Of a DNA stretch of 64,000 bases, positions 17,781 through 25,709 are shown one piece after another (position 1 is the first letter of the stretch; every line of letters starts with the position of its first letter). The notes under the pieces are model-generated. The model worked only from the letters and a program-made list of their open reading frames with translations. It was not told where the DNA came from and did no database searches. This DNA comes from Bacteroidales bacterium (GTDB lineage: Bacteria; Bacteroidota; Bacteroidia; Bacteroidales; UBA932): NCBI GenBank assembly GCA_015060225.1, contig SUYX01000002.1, positions 42,297-106,296 on the forward strand. Reading direction: 5' to 3'. The translations under genes were made by a program, and so were the position numbers.

Positions 17781-18923
17781 ATGCTTACACAAATAATCAA
17801 CGGAAAAATTCTCACCACAGAAGGATGGCTCGAAGGCGGATCAATAATTCTGAGTGATTCAAAAATACTTGAAATTACAAACAGTGACCTTCCAAGGGTA
17901 GGTGCAGAGATTGTTGATGTTAAAGGAGACTATATCCTCCCGGGGTTTGTAGCCATGAACATTCATGGTGGTGGAGGTCATGCCTACAAGGAGGGTACAA
18001 AAGAGGCATTTGAAACAGCTACCAATGTTCATCTCAAGCATGGTGCCACAACAATTTTCCCAACAATTTATACTGCCAAGGCTGAGAAAATCTACAATTC
18101 AGCCAGAATTTGTGAGGAGATTCTAAAGAATGGTCATACCCCTATCAAAGGTTTGCATATTGCAGGACCATACTTTAACCCAAATATGGTTAAAGGTTTC
18201 CCTGGTGCTAAGGATCCTGATAAAGAAGAATACCTGAAAATACTTTCAGATATCGGCTTTATAAAGAGATGGGACCTTTCACCAGAACTTCCAGGTGCCT
18301 ATGAAATGGCAAAGATCCTCAAATGGAAGAATATTGTTGCAGGAATTACACATACTCAAGCTGAGTTTCAAGTTGTAAAAGAGGCTCTTGAGGCAGGTTT
18401 CACACATGTTTCACAGCTTTACAACTCAATGCCCGGTTTCCATAAACGCGGAGAGTACAAATATGAAGGTACAGTTGAGAGCGTACAGCTTCTGGATGAC
18501 ATGAGTGTTGAGGTAATTGCAGACGGCAAACACCTCCCAGGGACAATTCTCAGACTTGTTTACAAGCTTAAGGGAGTTGAAAGGATGTCACTTGTAACAT
18601 GTGCCCTCAAATATGCGGCATTTGACGGCGAGATAGAAGCTGATTCAGACTTCATAATAGAAGATGGAGTTTGCAAGCTTAAAGACCACTCTACACTTGC
18701 AGGAAGTATTGCCACAATGGACAGGGTTGTAAGAGTAGCTATACAAGCCGGTATTCCATTTGAAGATGCTGTAAGGATGGCATCAGAGACTCCTGCCAAA
18801 GTAATGAACTGCTACGACAGGGTAGGTTCGTTGGAAGAGGGAAAAGATGCTGATGTAGTAACAATGAATAAAGATTATCAGATTACAGGTGTCTGGTCAC
18901 AAGGTATCAAATATAACGGTTAA
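17781..18923 (+). CDS. NagA paralogue with degraded active site (probable pseudoenzyme)
   Basis: 380 aa, colinear and clearly homologous to the preceding nagA over its full length (both share GWL, GGGG, RWD-SPELPGA, HTQAEF, YNxMPGFHK, EYKYEGTVES and LAGSIATMDR). However, the residues that do the chemistry are changed: first metal His is Asn60, metal Glu is Ala128 (LHIAGP), metal His is Gln212 (SQLYNSMPG), and the catalytic Asp is Cys274 (LVTCALK). His62, His191 and His251 remain. The frame is intact, with no stops or frameshifts, so it is maintained as a protein. Deacetylation by the normal mechanism seems impossible; a structural, regulatory or new catalytic role is open. Confidence 0.9.
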   Translation: MLTQIINGKILTTEGWLEGGSIILSDSKILEITNSDLPRVGAEIVDVKGDYILPGFVAMNIHGGGGHAYKEGTKEAFETATNVHLKHGATTIFPTIYTAKAEKIYNSARICEEILKNGHTPIKGLHIAGPYFNPNMVKGFPGAKDPDKEEYLKILSDIGFIKRWDLSPELPGAYEMAKILKWKNIVAGITHTQAEFQVVKEALEAGFTHVSQLYNSMPGFHKRGEYKYEGTVESVQLLDDMSVEVIADGKHLPGTILRLVYKLKGVERMSLVTCALKYAAFDGEIEADSDFIIEDGVCKLKDHSTLAGSIATMDRVVRVAIQAGIPFEDAVRMASETPAKVMNCYDRVGSLEEGKDADVVTMNKDYQITGVWSQGIKYNG

Positions 18924-19854
18924 GGCATTACTGCTGACAATATCCATATTTCTTTTGGCAGCATGCAAGTCACCGCTTGAAAAATCAATACTTGAACCGT
19001 TGACATCAAAAGAGTTGGACAGAGTTGCCGGAGAGGATAATTCCTTTCTGGCAACTTATTCCATTGTAGAGGAGAAATCCAACTACATCCACACACTACA
19101 GGATTCTTCCCGATGGAAACATCTTACCTACGCCAGACTCCACTCCTATCTGAAAACAATTGAAAGTGCTGAACTCAATTCGCCGTTGTTTGCACAATTA
19201 AGGGAAAAGTGGGAACAAATGTACAGCAGCTACAACACACAAGTTGATACTATTCTCAGGCAGTGGAGACAATATCTGGAAACCAATACACCGGATTCAC
19301 TACTCATTATATCTTTTGAAGGGATAGAGACGGAAAAAATAAGAAATATCAACAAACAGATTGATACACTTGTAAAGGCCCGGATCAAATACAAAAGTTT
19401 GTCTTTTCCTGTTGATTCATTTAAAATGGCCTATTGCTTTGCACCATTTAACGACTCTTCGGCAACAAACAATGTGGTTTATAAAAAAAGGATAAAAGAC
19501 AGTACCACAGTAAAGGTATTCCCTGTTCTGATTCCTGAACTGAAAAAGAGACTCTCAAGCAAAGATACTGCACTCAAATTCCAATATGAGATATTTGCCG
19601 TTTACGCAAATGGCAAATGCTACAATAATGACTCTTTAAAACAGGACCTTCCAAAATCAGTCATGCAGCTAATAAATGCAGAAGAGTCTTCCAAAGAGTC
19701 ACAATTCTTTGATGAACGCTATTTCAGAGAGAAGATTATCAGGGATCTTATAGACCCTGCATTCATATCCCAAAGCGCTTATATAAAGATAAATGCAGAG
19801 GATTTTTACAAAGAGATAGACTCTTTGGCACATAATTATACTAATCTTCACTGA
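18889..19854 (+). CDS. Uncharacterised lipoprotein, GTG start inside nagA paralogue
   Basis: 321 aa of unknown family. The only start that includes the signal peptide is GTG at 18889, inside the last 35 bases of the upstream gene in another frame; no ATG is available before residue 107. Residues 10-26 form a hydrophobic segment ending in the lipobox LLAAC, so the product should be lipidated. The mature part is helical and charged (Lys/Asp/Ser-rich) with no recognisable domain. The overlap implies translational coupling with the two nagA-like genes, suggesting a shared envelope or amino-sugar role. The end overlaps the convergent folate gene by 14 bases. Confidence 0.75.
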   Translation: MSGHKVSNITVKALLLTISIFLLAACKSPLEKSILEPLTSKELDRVAGEDNSFLATYSIVEEKSNYIHTLQDSSRWKHLTYARLHSYLKTIESAELNSPLFAQLREKWEQMYSSYNTQVDTILRQWRQYLETNTPDSLLIISFEGIETEKIRNINKQIDTLVKARIKYKSLSFPVDSFKMAYCFAPFNDSSATNNVVYKKRIKDSTTVKVFPVLIPELKKRLSSKDTALKFQYEIFAVYANGKCYNNDSLKQDLPKSVMQLINAEESSKESQFFDERYFREKIIRDLIDPAFISQSAYIKINAEDFYKEIDSLAHNYTNLH

Positions 19855-20392
19855 TTACCATATCCATAGGGAGATCATAATCTCCGCACGGTATTGAATC
19901 AAAAATCTGGAATCTGAAGGCAATACCAATCTTTTTGCAATTGAGTGAATTCAGAAGCCTGTCATAAAACCCTTTACCTCTACCCATCCTGTTATTGTTC
20001 CTGTCAAAAGCCATCCCAGGTATAATGGCAAGATCTATTTCTGAGGGATCGATTGTATTATTCTCTGCCGGTTCAAGTATATTGTTGTAACCTATAGACA
20101 TATTGTCGGGAATATACTCTTTAAGTATCAGATTGTCTCCGTCAACAACAGGAAGTGCAATCCTTTTGTTGCCCTTTCTGCGGTTGCTTAAGGATTCAAG
20201 GAGAAGATCTGTGTTAACCTCATCGGGAAGAGCATGATAGAGAAGAATGGTATCAGAAATGGCCAATTCCGGAAGCTGGAGCACCCTTTTCTGTATAGAA
20301 ACAGATCTCTCCAGTTTTTGCTGAAGCGTATACTCATGTTTAAGGGCTCTTACAAGTCTCCTCAATTCCTTTTTTTGCTCATCAGTTGTCAT
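19841..20392 (-). CDS. 5-formyltetrahydrofolate cyclo-ligase
   Basis: ATP-dependent conversion of 5-formyl-THF to 5,10-methenyl-THF in folate metabolism. 183 aa, normal length. N-terminal basic helix (KKELRRLVRALKHEYT), substrate region IALPVVDGDNLILKEY, and the C-terminal signature IIPGMAFDRNNNRMGRGKGFYDRLL that binds ATP and folate. Second gene of a two-gene minus-strand unit with the MarC gene, one base after its stop codon. Its 3' end overlaps the convergent lipoprotein gene by 14 bases. Confidence 0.93.
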   Translation of the reverse strand: MTTDEQKKELRRLVRALKHEYTLQQKLERSVSIQKRVLQLPELAISDTILLYHALPDEVNTDLLLESLSNRRKGNKRIALPVVDGDNLILKEYIPDNMSIGYNNILEPAENNTIDPSEIDLAIIPGMAFDRNNNRMGRGKGFYDRLLNSLNCKKIGIAFRFQIFDSIPCGDYDLPMDMVISED

Positions 20393-20393
20393 G

Positions 20394-21032
20394 TCAGTTT
20401 AAAAATGAATTGATGAACGGTGTAATTCCGGCTTTGAAGAACTCAACTGCAATAACCATAATAATCAGCCCCATTATTCTGAGCATTACATTAATCCCAG
20501 TTTCGCCAAGATATTTTACAATTCTTGTTGAAAAGGCAAATATCAGATAACTCAAAAGAAGCACCACAAGCACTGATACCGCAAATGCAATCTTATGGGA
20601 AATTGTTACTGCATCTTCCATAAGGACAATGGCATTGGTAATGGCACCCGGGCCGCAAAGCATAGGTATTGCCAGAGGGGTAATTGCAATATCCTTTGCT
20701 GCCTTATGGATTTCATCCTTACCTCCCTTGATTGGAGAAAGACGGGCATTGAGCATATCAAAACCTACAATAAAGAAAATGGCGCCTCCTACAATTCTGA
20801 AACTGTCTACGGAAATGCCGAAAAATTTGAACAGGAATTGTCCGGAAAAGGCAAATCCCAGGAGGATGAGAAGAGCCGCAAAAACAGCTCTGCTTGCAAT
20901 CTGGAGCTTTTCTTTGTTTCCTATCTCTGCGGTAAGTCCCAAATAAACAGGCAGGATGCTTATTGGGTTGATAAGTGTAAAGAAAGATGTAAACACCAGT
21001 AAAGAATAGGCAATGACAGAATTCTGGTCCAT
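20394..21032 (-). CDS. MarC-family integral membrane protein
   Basis: 212 aa with six hydrophobic segments, typical of the MarC/SnatA family. Signature sequences: NPISILPVYLGLT in the first third, GGAIFFIVGFDMLNA, and AIPMLCGPGAITNAIV in the fourth segment. Some family members transport neutral amino acids; most have no assigned substrate. Its stop overlaps the spacer to the folate cyclo-ligase by only one base, so the pair is cotranscribed. Confidence 0.9.
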   Translation of the reverse strand: MDQNSVIAYSLLVFTSFFTLINPISILPVYLGLTAEIGNKEKLQIASRAVFAALLILLGFAFSGQFLFKFFGISVDSFRIVGGAIFFIVGFDMLNARLSPIKGGKDEIHKAAKDIAITPLAIPMLCGPGAITNAIVLMEDAVTISHKIAFAVSVLVVLLLSYLIFAFSTRIVKYLGETGINVMLRIMGLIIMVIAVEFFKAGITPFINSFLN

Positions 21033-21082
21033 TTGAAAACAAATATTAAAATAAAATAAACACCAATAAACACCGCAAAAAC

Positions 21083-21115
21083 TTTGCGCTATAAAGATAG
21101 TAATTATTATATTTG
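21083..21115 (+). promoter_or_regulatory. Complete Bacteroidetes promoter for the WYL-CAT-WYL operon
   Basis: -33 TTTG (21083-21086), 21-base spacer, -7 TATATTTG (21108-21115). This is a full match to TTTG-N19..21-TAnnTTTG. It overlaps an upstream candidate start at 21084, so the first gene must begin at ATG 21138. Confidence 0.75.
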
Positions 21116-21137
21116 TAGAGGAATAAATTTTAAGAAT

Positions 21138-22238
21138 ATGAGCAATTTTTCCAATGCTGTCTTAAGACACCGTACAATTGATGCATGTTTGAGGGACACA
21201 TCCCGCAAATATACACTTATAGATCTTATAAATGCTTGTACAGCAGCCATAAAGGAAAAACATGGCTCTAAAGTAGGCAATAAATTCAAAGTATCGGTAA
21301 GATCCCTCCAGCTCGACCTGCAGACCATGCGTTGCAAAACAAAAGGGTATGGTGCCCCTATAGTGGTATATGAGCAGAAATACTACAAATATAAAGACCC
21401 CAATTATTCTATATACAAGTCTAAACTTGGAAAGGAGACACTCGGCCAGATATCAGAGCTGGTAGATTCATTAAGTGAGTATTCTTCATTCAACGGACTC
21501 TCAAGCCTCAAGAACATTTCACATATCCTGCATGAAGAGATTTCGGCAAAACTGCAGAAAAGGGAGAGTGTGATTGAAAATGAAGCAAGAAGGAATCCGT
21601 TGGGGCTGGAATATTTTGACACCATACATGATGCAATAATAAATAAAAAAGCCCTGTGCATAGGATATTTCTCATCACGCTCCAACAATATCATGAGCAT
21701 CATCTTCTACCCGTTTTACCTCAAGGAATATAAAGGGAGATGGTATGCACTCGGCTACAAGGACGGGCTGAATGGAGTATACAAACTCCCTCTTGACAGG
21801 ATAAGGGACTACTCATATTCAATTCTCCCCTTCCCCACTGAGTATACTTTTAATCCCGACGAGTATTTCAAGGACATCATTGGTGTAACCCGTCTTACCG
21901 GTGAACCGAAAGAGATAAAATACCTTGTAAAAAACAGGCTTGCGCCGTTTATAAAGAAGAACCCTCTGCATCATACACAAAAGATTGTATACAGACACGA
22001 GAACGGAGATCTTGAATTTACAATAAAAATAATACCAAACAGGGAGTTCTATAATCTTCTGTTTGACTTCCAGCCTCATATACAGATAATTTCTCCAAGA
22101 GAAGTTGGTCTGCAGGCAAATGAGAGAGTATTGGAGATAGTTGGCCAGCTGCCTGACTATTCTCTTGACAAAAAAAAGGAAGATGCACAGGAGACTGATT
22201 CATGGGATAACGGAATTAATTTATTTTCAAACTTATAG
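21138..22238 (+). CDS. WYL-domain transcriptional regulator (first of two)
   Basis: 366 aa from ATG 21138 (MSNFSNAVLRHRTIDACL). N-terminal 80 residues form a winged-helix region (RKYTLIDLINACTAAI then VSVRSLQLDLQTM) followed by a YYKYKDPNYSIY linker; the C-terminal half is a WYL sensor domain (KALCIGYFSSRSNN, FYPFYLKEYKGRWYALGY, KLPLDRI). WYL regulators sense nucleotides or other ligands and control metabolic or defence genes. First gene of a three-gene operon with three-base gaps: WYL regulator, CAT-like acetyltransferase, second WYL regulator. The target genes are unknown; autoregulation is plausible. Confidence 0.88.
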   Translation: MSNFSNAVLRHRTIDACLRDTSRKYTLIDLINACTAAIKEKHGSKVGNKFKVSVRSLQLDLQTMRCKTKGYGAPIVVYEQKYYKYKDPNYSIYKSKLGKETLGQISELVDSLSEYSSFNGLSSLKNISHILHEEISAKLQKRESVIENEARRNPLGLEYFDTIHDAIINKKALCIGYFSSRSNNIMSIIFYPFYLKEYKGRWYALGYKDGLNGVYKLPLDRIRDYSYSILPFPTEYTFNPDEYFKDIIGVTRLTGEPKEIKYLVKNRLAPFIKKNPLHHTQKIVYRHENGDLEFTIKIIPNREFYNLLFDFQPHIQIISPREVGLQANERVLEIVGQLPDYSLDKKKEDAQETDSWDNGINLFSNL

Positions 22239-22241
22239 CAT

Positions 22242-22916
22242 ATGAATTCAAATACCAGAACCATCATCAATCTAAATACCTGGGATAGAGCCAAAAGCTA
22301 CGAGTTTTATAAAAACTTTGTCAATCCTCAGGTATGTATAACAGCTGAAGTGGAGTGTACTGCAGCATATGAGGATTGCAAGGAAAACAGCACCTCATTC
22401 TTCCGCAAATATGTATATGCAATACTCCGTTCAGTAAACGACATAAAGGAATTGAAGTACCGTATAGAGGTGAAGGACGGTGAGGAACAAATAGTACTGT
22501 ATGAAAAAATATCATTGTTGACACCAGTTAAAATCAACTCTAATGGAGAGTTTACCACCATCAAAGTTCCTTATCATCTGACATTTGAGAAGTTCAATTC
22601 TGTAATGGATGACATTCTTGCCAGTCTCGACACACAAATTGCGGAGCCTTATTATCAGGAAGAAGATAGTGAAAAGTGGGGATTCTGTGATGTGGTACTT
22701 GTTAGCGCACTCCCGGATCTTCATTTCACCTCCATCTCCCCAACACAATCTTGCAGCTACGGTTCCAGAAAACCAATAATAAATGTGGGTAAGGCTGTAA
22801 AGAAAGAGGGAAAAATGATGATGCCTATAGCCATCTCTTTTCATCACGGACTTTGTGACGGTTTTCATATAAGCAATTTCTACAAAAAAGTGGAAGATTA
22901 CCTCAAAGAGCTTTAA
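22242..22916 (+). CDS. Chloramphenicol acetyltransferase-like acyltransferase
   Basis: 224 aa, the normal size of trimeric CAT-family enzymes. The CAT active-site signature HHGLCDGFH is at residues 201-209 with the catalytic His and structural Asp-Gly, preceded by PIAISF. N-terminal TWDRAKSYEFYKNFVNPQVCITAEV resembles the CAT entry strand. Family members transfer acetyl from acetyl-CoA to chloramphenicol or other small hydroxyl compounds, so resistance is possible but a native metabolite substrate is equally likely. Its position between two WYL regulators with three-base gaps suggests ligand-controlled expression. Confidence 0.88.
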   Translation: MNSNTRTIINLNTWDRAKSYEFYKNFVNPQVCITAEVECTAAYEDCKENSTSFFRKYVYAILRSVNDIKELKYRIEVKDGEEQIVLYEKISLLTPVKINSNGEFTTIKVPYHLTFEKFNSVMDDILASLDTQIAEPYYQEEDSEKWGFCDVVLVSALPDLHFTSISPTQSCSYGSRKPIINVGKAVKKEGKMMMPIAISFHHGLCDGFHISNFYKKVEDYLKEL

Positions 22917-22919
22917 CAG

Positions 22920-23822
22920 ATGGACCAGCCTAAAATTGAAAGGGTACTGCGTCTGATGATGATGCTTACCTCCAATAACAGATATACCATAGAGGAATTG
23001 AGTGATAAACTGGAGACCTCTCCAAGAACAATTTACAGGTACCTTGATACATTTAAGGAGGCTGGTTTTGTTGTGTCAAAAAAGGGTAACTATTTCAGGC
23101 TCGACAGGAAATCGAGGTATTTCAAGGATATTTCACAACTTGTACACTTTACAGAAGAAGAGGCATACATTCTAAACTCGGCAATAGAAAGTCTCCACCC
23201 TACAAATGCCATAAAACAGAACCTCAAGGCCAAGCTTGCCTCCATTTATGACTTTAAGATGCTTGCAGAGTGCGTTGTAAAAGGGGAGAATGCCAGGAAT
23301 GTCAATTCAATAATAGAAGCAATAGAGAATAAAAAACAGATAATACTCAAAAATTACACCTCTGCCCACAGCAAAATAGTATCAGACCGTATTGTTGAAC
23401 CGCTGTCATTTACAACAAACTACATTCAGGTGTGGGCATATGAGCTGTCATCGGGGAAAAACAAGCTCTTCAAACTCTCCAGGATTGGGAAGGTAGAGAT
23501 ACTGGATAAAGATTGGGAATATGAAATGGAGCATCAGGAGGGTTTGATGGACCTGTTCAGGATAAACAGTTTTGAGCAGATTCCTGTAAAACTGAAACTT
23601 GGTCTTAGAGCTGCATCGCTCCTTGTAGAGGAGTACCCCCTAGGGGAAAAGTACCTCTCCCCTCTTCCCGACGACCCATCCCATTTTATCCTTGATACCT
23701 GGGTATGCGGATATGAAGGCGTGGGAAGATTTGTCCTTGGGTTGCTGGATGACATAGAGATTATTGAGGGTGACGGGCTCAAGGCATTCCTCAAAGAGAG
23801 GATGTCCCTGGCCAAATATTGA
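22920..23822 (+). CDS. HTH-WYL transcriptional regulator (second of two)
   Basis: 300 aa. Residues 5-60 form a DeoR-type helix-turn-helix (RYTIEELSDKLETSPRTIYRYLDTFKEAGF), followed by a WYL domain (KKQIILKNYTSAHSKIVSDRIVEPLSF, YIQVWAYELSSGKNKLFKLSRIGKVEIL) and a C-terminal WCX-like extension. Its architecture differs from the first regulator of the operon, whose N-terminus is longer and of another type, so the two are not a recent tandem duplication. It ends at a terminator. Confidence 0.9.
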   Translation: MDQPKIERVLRLMMMLTSNNRYTIEELSDKLETSPRTIYRYLDTFKEAGFVVSKKGNYFRLDRKSRYFKDISQLVHFTEEEAYILNSAIESLHPTNAIKQNLKAKLASIYDFKMLAECVVKGENARNVNSIIEAIENKKQIILKNYTSAHSKIVSDRIVEPLSFTTNYIQVWAYELSSGKNKLFKLSRIGKVEILDKDWEYEMEHQEGLMDLFRINSFEQIPVKLKLGLRAASLLVEEYPLGEKYLSPLPDDPSHFILDTWVCGYEGVGRFVLGLLDDIEIIEGDGLKAFLKERMSLAKY

Positions 23823-23826
23823 AGTA

Positions 23827-23860
23827 AAGGGCTGCAGATTACCTGTAGCCCTTCTTTTTG
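23827..23860 (+). terminator. Terminator of the WYL-CAT-WYL operon
   Basis: 11-bp stem AAGGGCTGCAG / CTGTAGCCCTT with one G-T pair and a five-base loop, followed by CTTTTTG. It overlaps the 3' end of the convergent HAD gene. Confidence 0.8.
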
Positions 23861-24705
23861 AATTCCATTTTAAGTTTTTTAAGGTCATCATCTGCCTTTA
23901 TCTTGCAGATAATCCCTTTTACCAGAGTATCCAGATTCTTTCCCGGCGAATAGTCTGCAGGACAAACATAATCACATCTGTCCTGGTTGAGAATCTTTTT
24001 TGCAACCTCCCTCTTCCTCTCATTCTTGGGTTCATAAACAGCAATGGTGTTTCCACCCATCTGCTTGATCAGTTTCATGCAAGGGACATCGGTTTCACCG
24101 TCACCAAAATATACCATATTTGTAAAAGGGACCCTTTTCTTTGAATCGGGCATGGATTCATTGATCTTTACAGAATCCCTGATGGTAAAGATCCCTTTGT
24201 TTATTTTATAAAGAAACTGTGTCTTGTTGGTATAATTGACAGCAGCGGCAGGCCATTGTGCATCACCATTGGCATCATAATAATATGAACTGGCAAAGAT
24301 AGTCTTGAACTCATCTGCGATTGGGGTCCCCTCAATCATCTCTTTCATTCCCGACGAATTTATGTAGTGTTCCACAATTACCCCGTGATCCATTCCAAAA
24401 TCACTTATCCTGCGGAACCACTCCTTAACCCCTTTGAACAGTTTCACATCCTCTCCATATTTTTTCAGACTCTCCCTCTTGATTGGAATCCCTCTCTCCT
24501 TGGCTTTCTCCAGCATCAGCAGCATATACACAAGGACATTGTCAGAATCCTGAGCCTCAGCCATAACAGAGGTTTGTCCCCAAAAATCCTCTTTCTTCTC
24601 TCCCACACTCTCAATAAAGGAGTACTCCTGCATGTTTCCTGCAGCAAGTGTACCGTCAAAATCATAAATTAGAGCCACAATAGGCAATTTGCTCCTGTTC
24701 CTCAT
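23839..24705 (-). CDS. HAD-superfamily phosphatase
   Basis: Haloacid-dehalogenase-type hydrolase. Motif I IYDFDGTLAAGN (nucleophile Asp and acid/base Asp) near the N-terminus and motif IV YFGDGETDVPCM with two metal Asp; Lys is in the C1-capped middle region. Substrate unknown. The frame opens at 24717, but a complete promoter ends at 24731, which would leave a leader of only about eight bases; the second Met at 24705 is the better start and gives 288 aa. Convergent with the WYL operon. Confidence 0.85.
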   Translation of the reverse strand: MRNRSKLPIVALIYDFDGTLAAGNMQEYSFIESVGEKKEDFWGQTSVMAEAQDSDNVLVYMLLMLEKAKERGIPIKRESLKKYGEDVKLFKGVKEWFRRISDFGMDHGVIVEHYINSSGMKEMIEGTPIADEFKTIFASSYYYDANGDAQWPAAAVNYTNKTQFLYKINKGIFTIRDSVKINESMPDSKKRVPFTNMVYFGDGETDVPCMKLIKQMGGNTIAVYEPKNERKREVAKKILNQDRCDYVCPADYSPGKNLDTLVKGIICKIKADDDLKKLKMEFKKKGYR

Positions 24706-24730
24706 CAATTCAATCAATTTGTATTATATG

Positions 24731-24763
24731 CAAAATTAACAAAAGCATTGTACATTTGCCAAA
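24731..24763 (-). promoter_or_regulatory. Complete Bacteroidetes promoter for the HAD phosphatase
   Basis: Minus-strand -33 TTTG (24760-24763), 21-base spacer, -7 TAATTTTG (24731-24738). It physically overlaps the divergent promoter element of the EamA transporter (24751-24758). Confidence 0.7.
24751..24758 (+). promoter_or_regulatory. -7 promoter element for the EamA transporter
   Basis: TACATTTG matches TAnnTTTG, 22 bases upstream of the start at 24781. It lies within the spacer of the divergent HAD promoter. Confidence 0.5.
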
Positions 24764-24780
24764 AATTAGCATAATAAATC

Positions 24781-25704
24781 ATGTGGGTATTATTGGCATT
24801 TACATCCGCCTTTTTCCTGGGATTCTATGATATAGCAAAAAAGAAATCGCTCAACGGCAATGCAGTACTCTCTGTACTTTTCTGCAACACCCTCTTCTGC
24901 GCTCTGATATTTCTCCCGTTCATTATCATCTCTGCAACAAATCCACAGTTGGTGGAGGGGAGCATCTTCAATGCATCTCTCCATTCCGTTTATGGAGATG
25001 GAAATCAGATTGATCCGCTTAAAGCCCACCTTTATATAATACTCAAATCTTTCATTGTCCTCAGTTCATGGATAATGGGATATTATGCACTCAAGCATCT
25101 TCCAATTACTATTGCCGGACCGGTGAATGCCACAAGGCCTGTTCTGGTACTTGTAGGAGCAGTTATGCTTTTTGGTGAAAAGCTTAACCTGTTGCAATGG
25201 TGCGGCGTTGCAGTATCACTCTTCTCGCTGTTCCTGTTGAGTTTGTCGGGAAGAAAGGAAGGAATAGATTTCAAGAGGAACAAATGGGTTTACATTCTGT
25301 TTGGTGCAGTGATTATGGGGGCAATCAGCGGTTTATACGACAAATACATTATGAAACAGCTTCCTCCTCTATTTGTGCAAAGTTGGTTCAATGTGTATCA
25401 GGTGGGTATAATGGGTACAGTGCTGCTGATAATGAAAAGATATACAAATACCCGCCTTGAATGGAGATGGTGGATACCAATGATCTCAATTTTCATTTCC
25501 ATTGCAGATTTTGCATATTTCTACTCACTCTCATACCAGGATTCGCTGATTGCTGTAATTTCAATGATAAGAAGGGGTAGCGTCATTGTATCATTTACTG
25601 CAGGTGCATTGCTGTTCAAAGAAAAAAATCTGAAGTCAAAGGCCATTGACCTTGTTCTAATTCTTATTGGACTGGCACTGCTGTGTTGGGGAAGTGTCAG
25701 ATAA
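24781..25704 (+). CDS. EamA/DMT-family transporter
   Basis: 307 aa inner-membrane protein with ten hydrophobic segments in two homologous EamA halves (the second starting near FKRNKWVYILFGAVIMGAIS). The pattern ITIAGPVNATRPVLVLVGAVMLFGEKL at the end of the first half is typical. DMT proteins export or import metabolites; the substrate is unknown. Stands alone; no terminator is evident between it and the convergent MATE gene six bases away. Confidence 0.9.
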   Translation: MWVLLAFTSAFFLGFYDIAKKKSLNGNAVLSVLFCNTLFCALIFLPFIIISATNPQLVEGSIFNASLHSVYGDGNQIDPLKAHLYIILKSFIVLSSWIMGYYALKHLPITIAGPVNATRPVLVLVGAVMLFGEKLNLLQWCGVAVSLFSLFLLSLSGRKEGIDFKRNKWVYILFGAVIMGAISGLYDKYIMKQLPPLFVQSWFNVYQVGIMGTVLLIMKRYTNTRLEWRWWIPMISIFISIADFAYFYSLSYQDSLIAVISMIRRGSVIVSFTAGALLFKEKNLKSKAIDLVLILIGLALLCWGSVR

Positions 25705-25709
25705 GGTGA

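Noticed and set aside
17781..18923. Second nagA copy as a broken pseudogene
   Set aside because: The frame is full-length without stops or shifts, and non-catalytic conserved segments are kept, so it is better called a pseudoenzyme.
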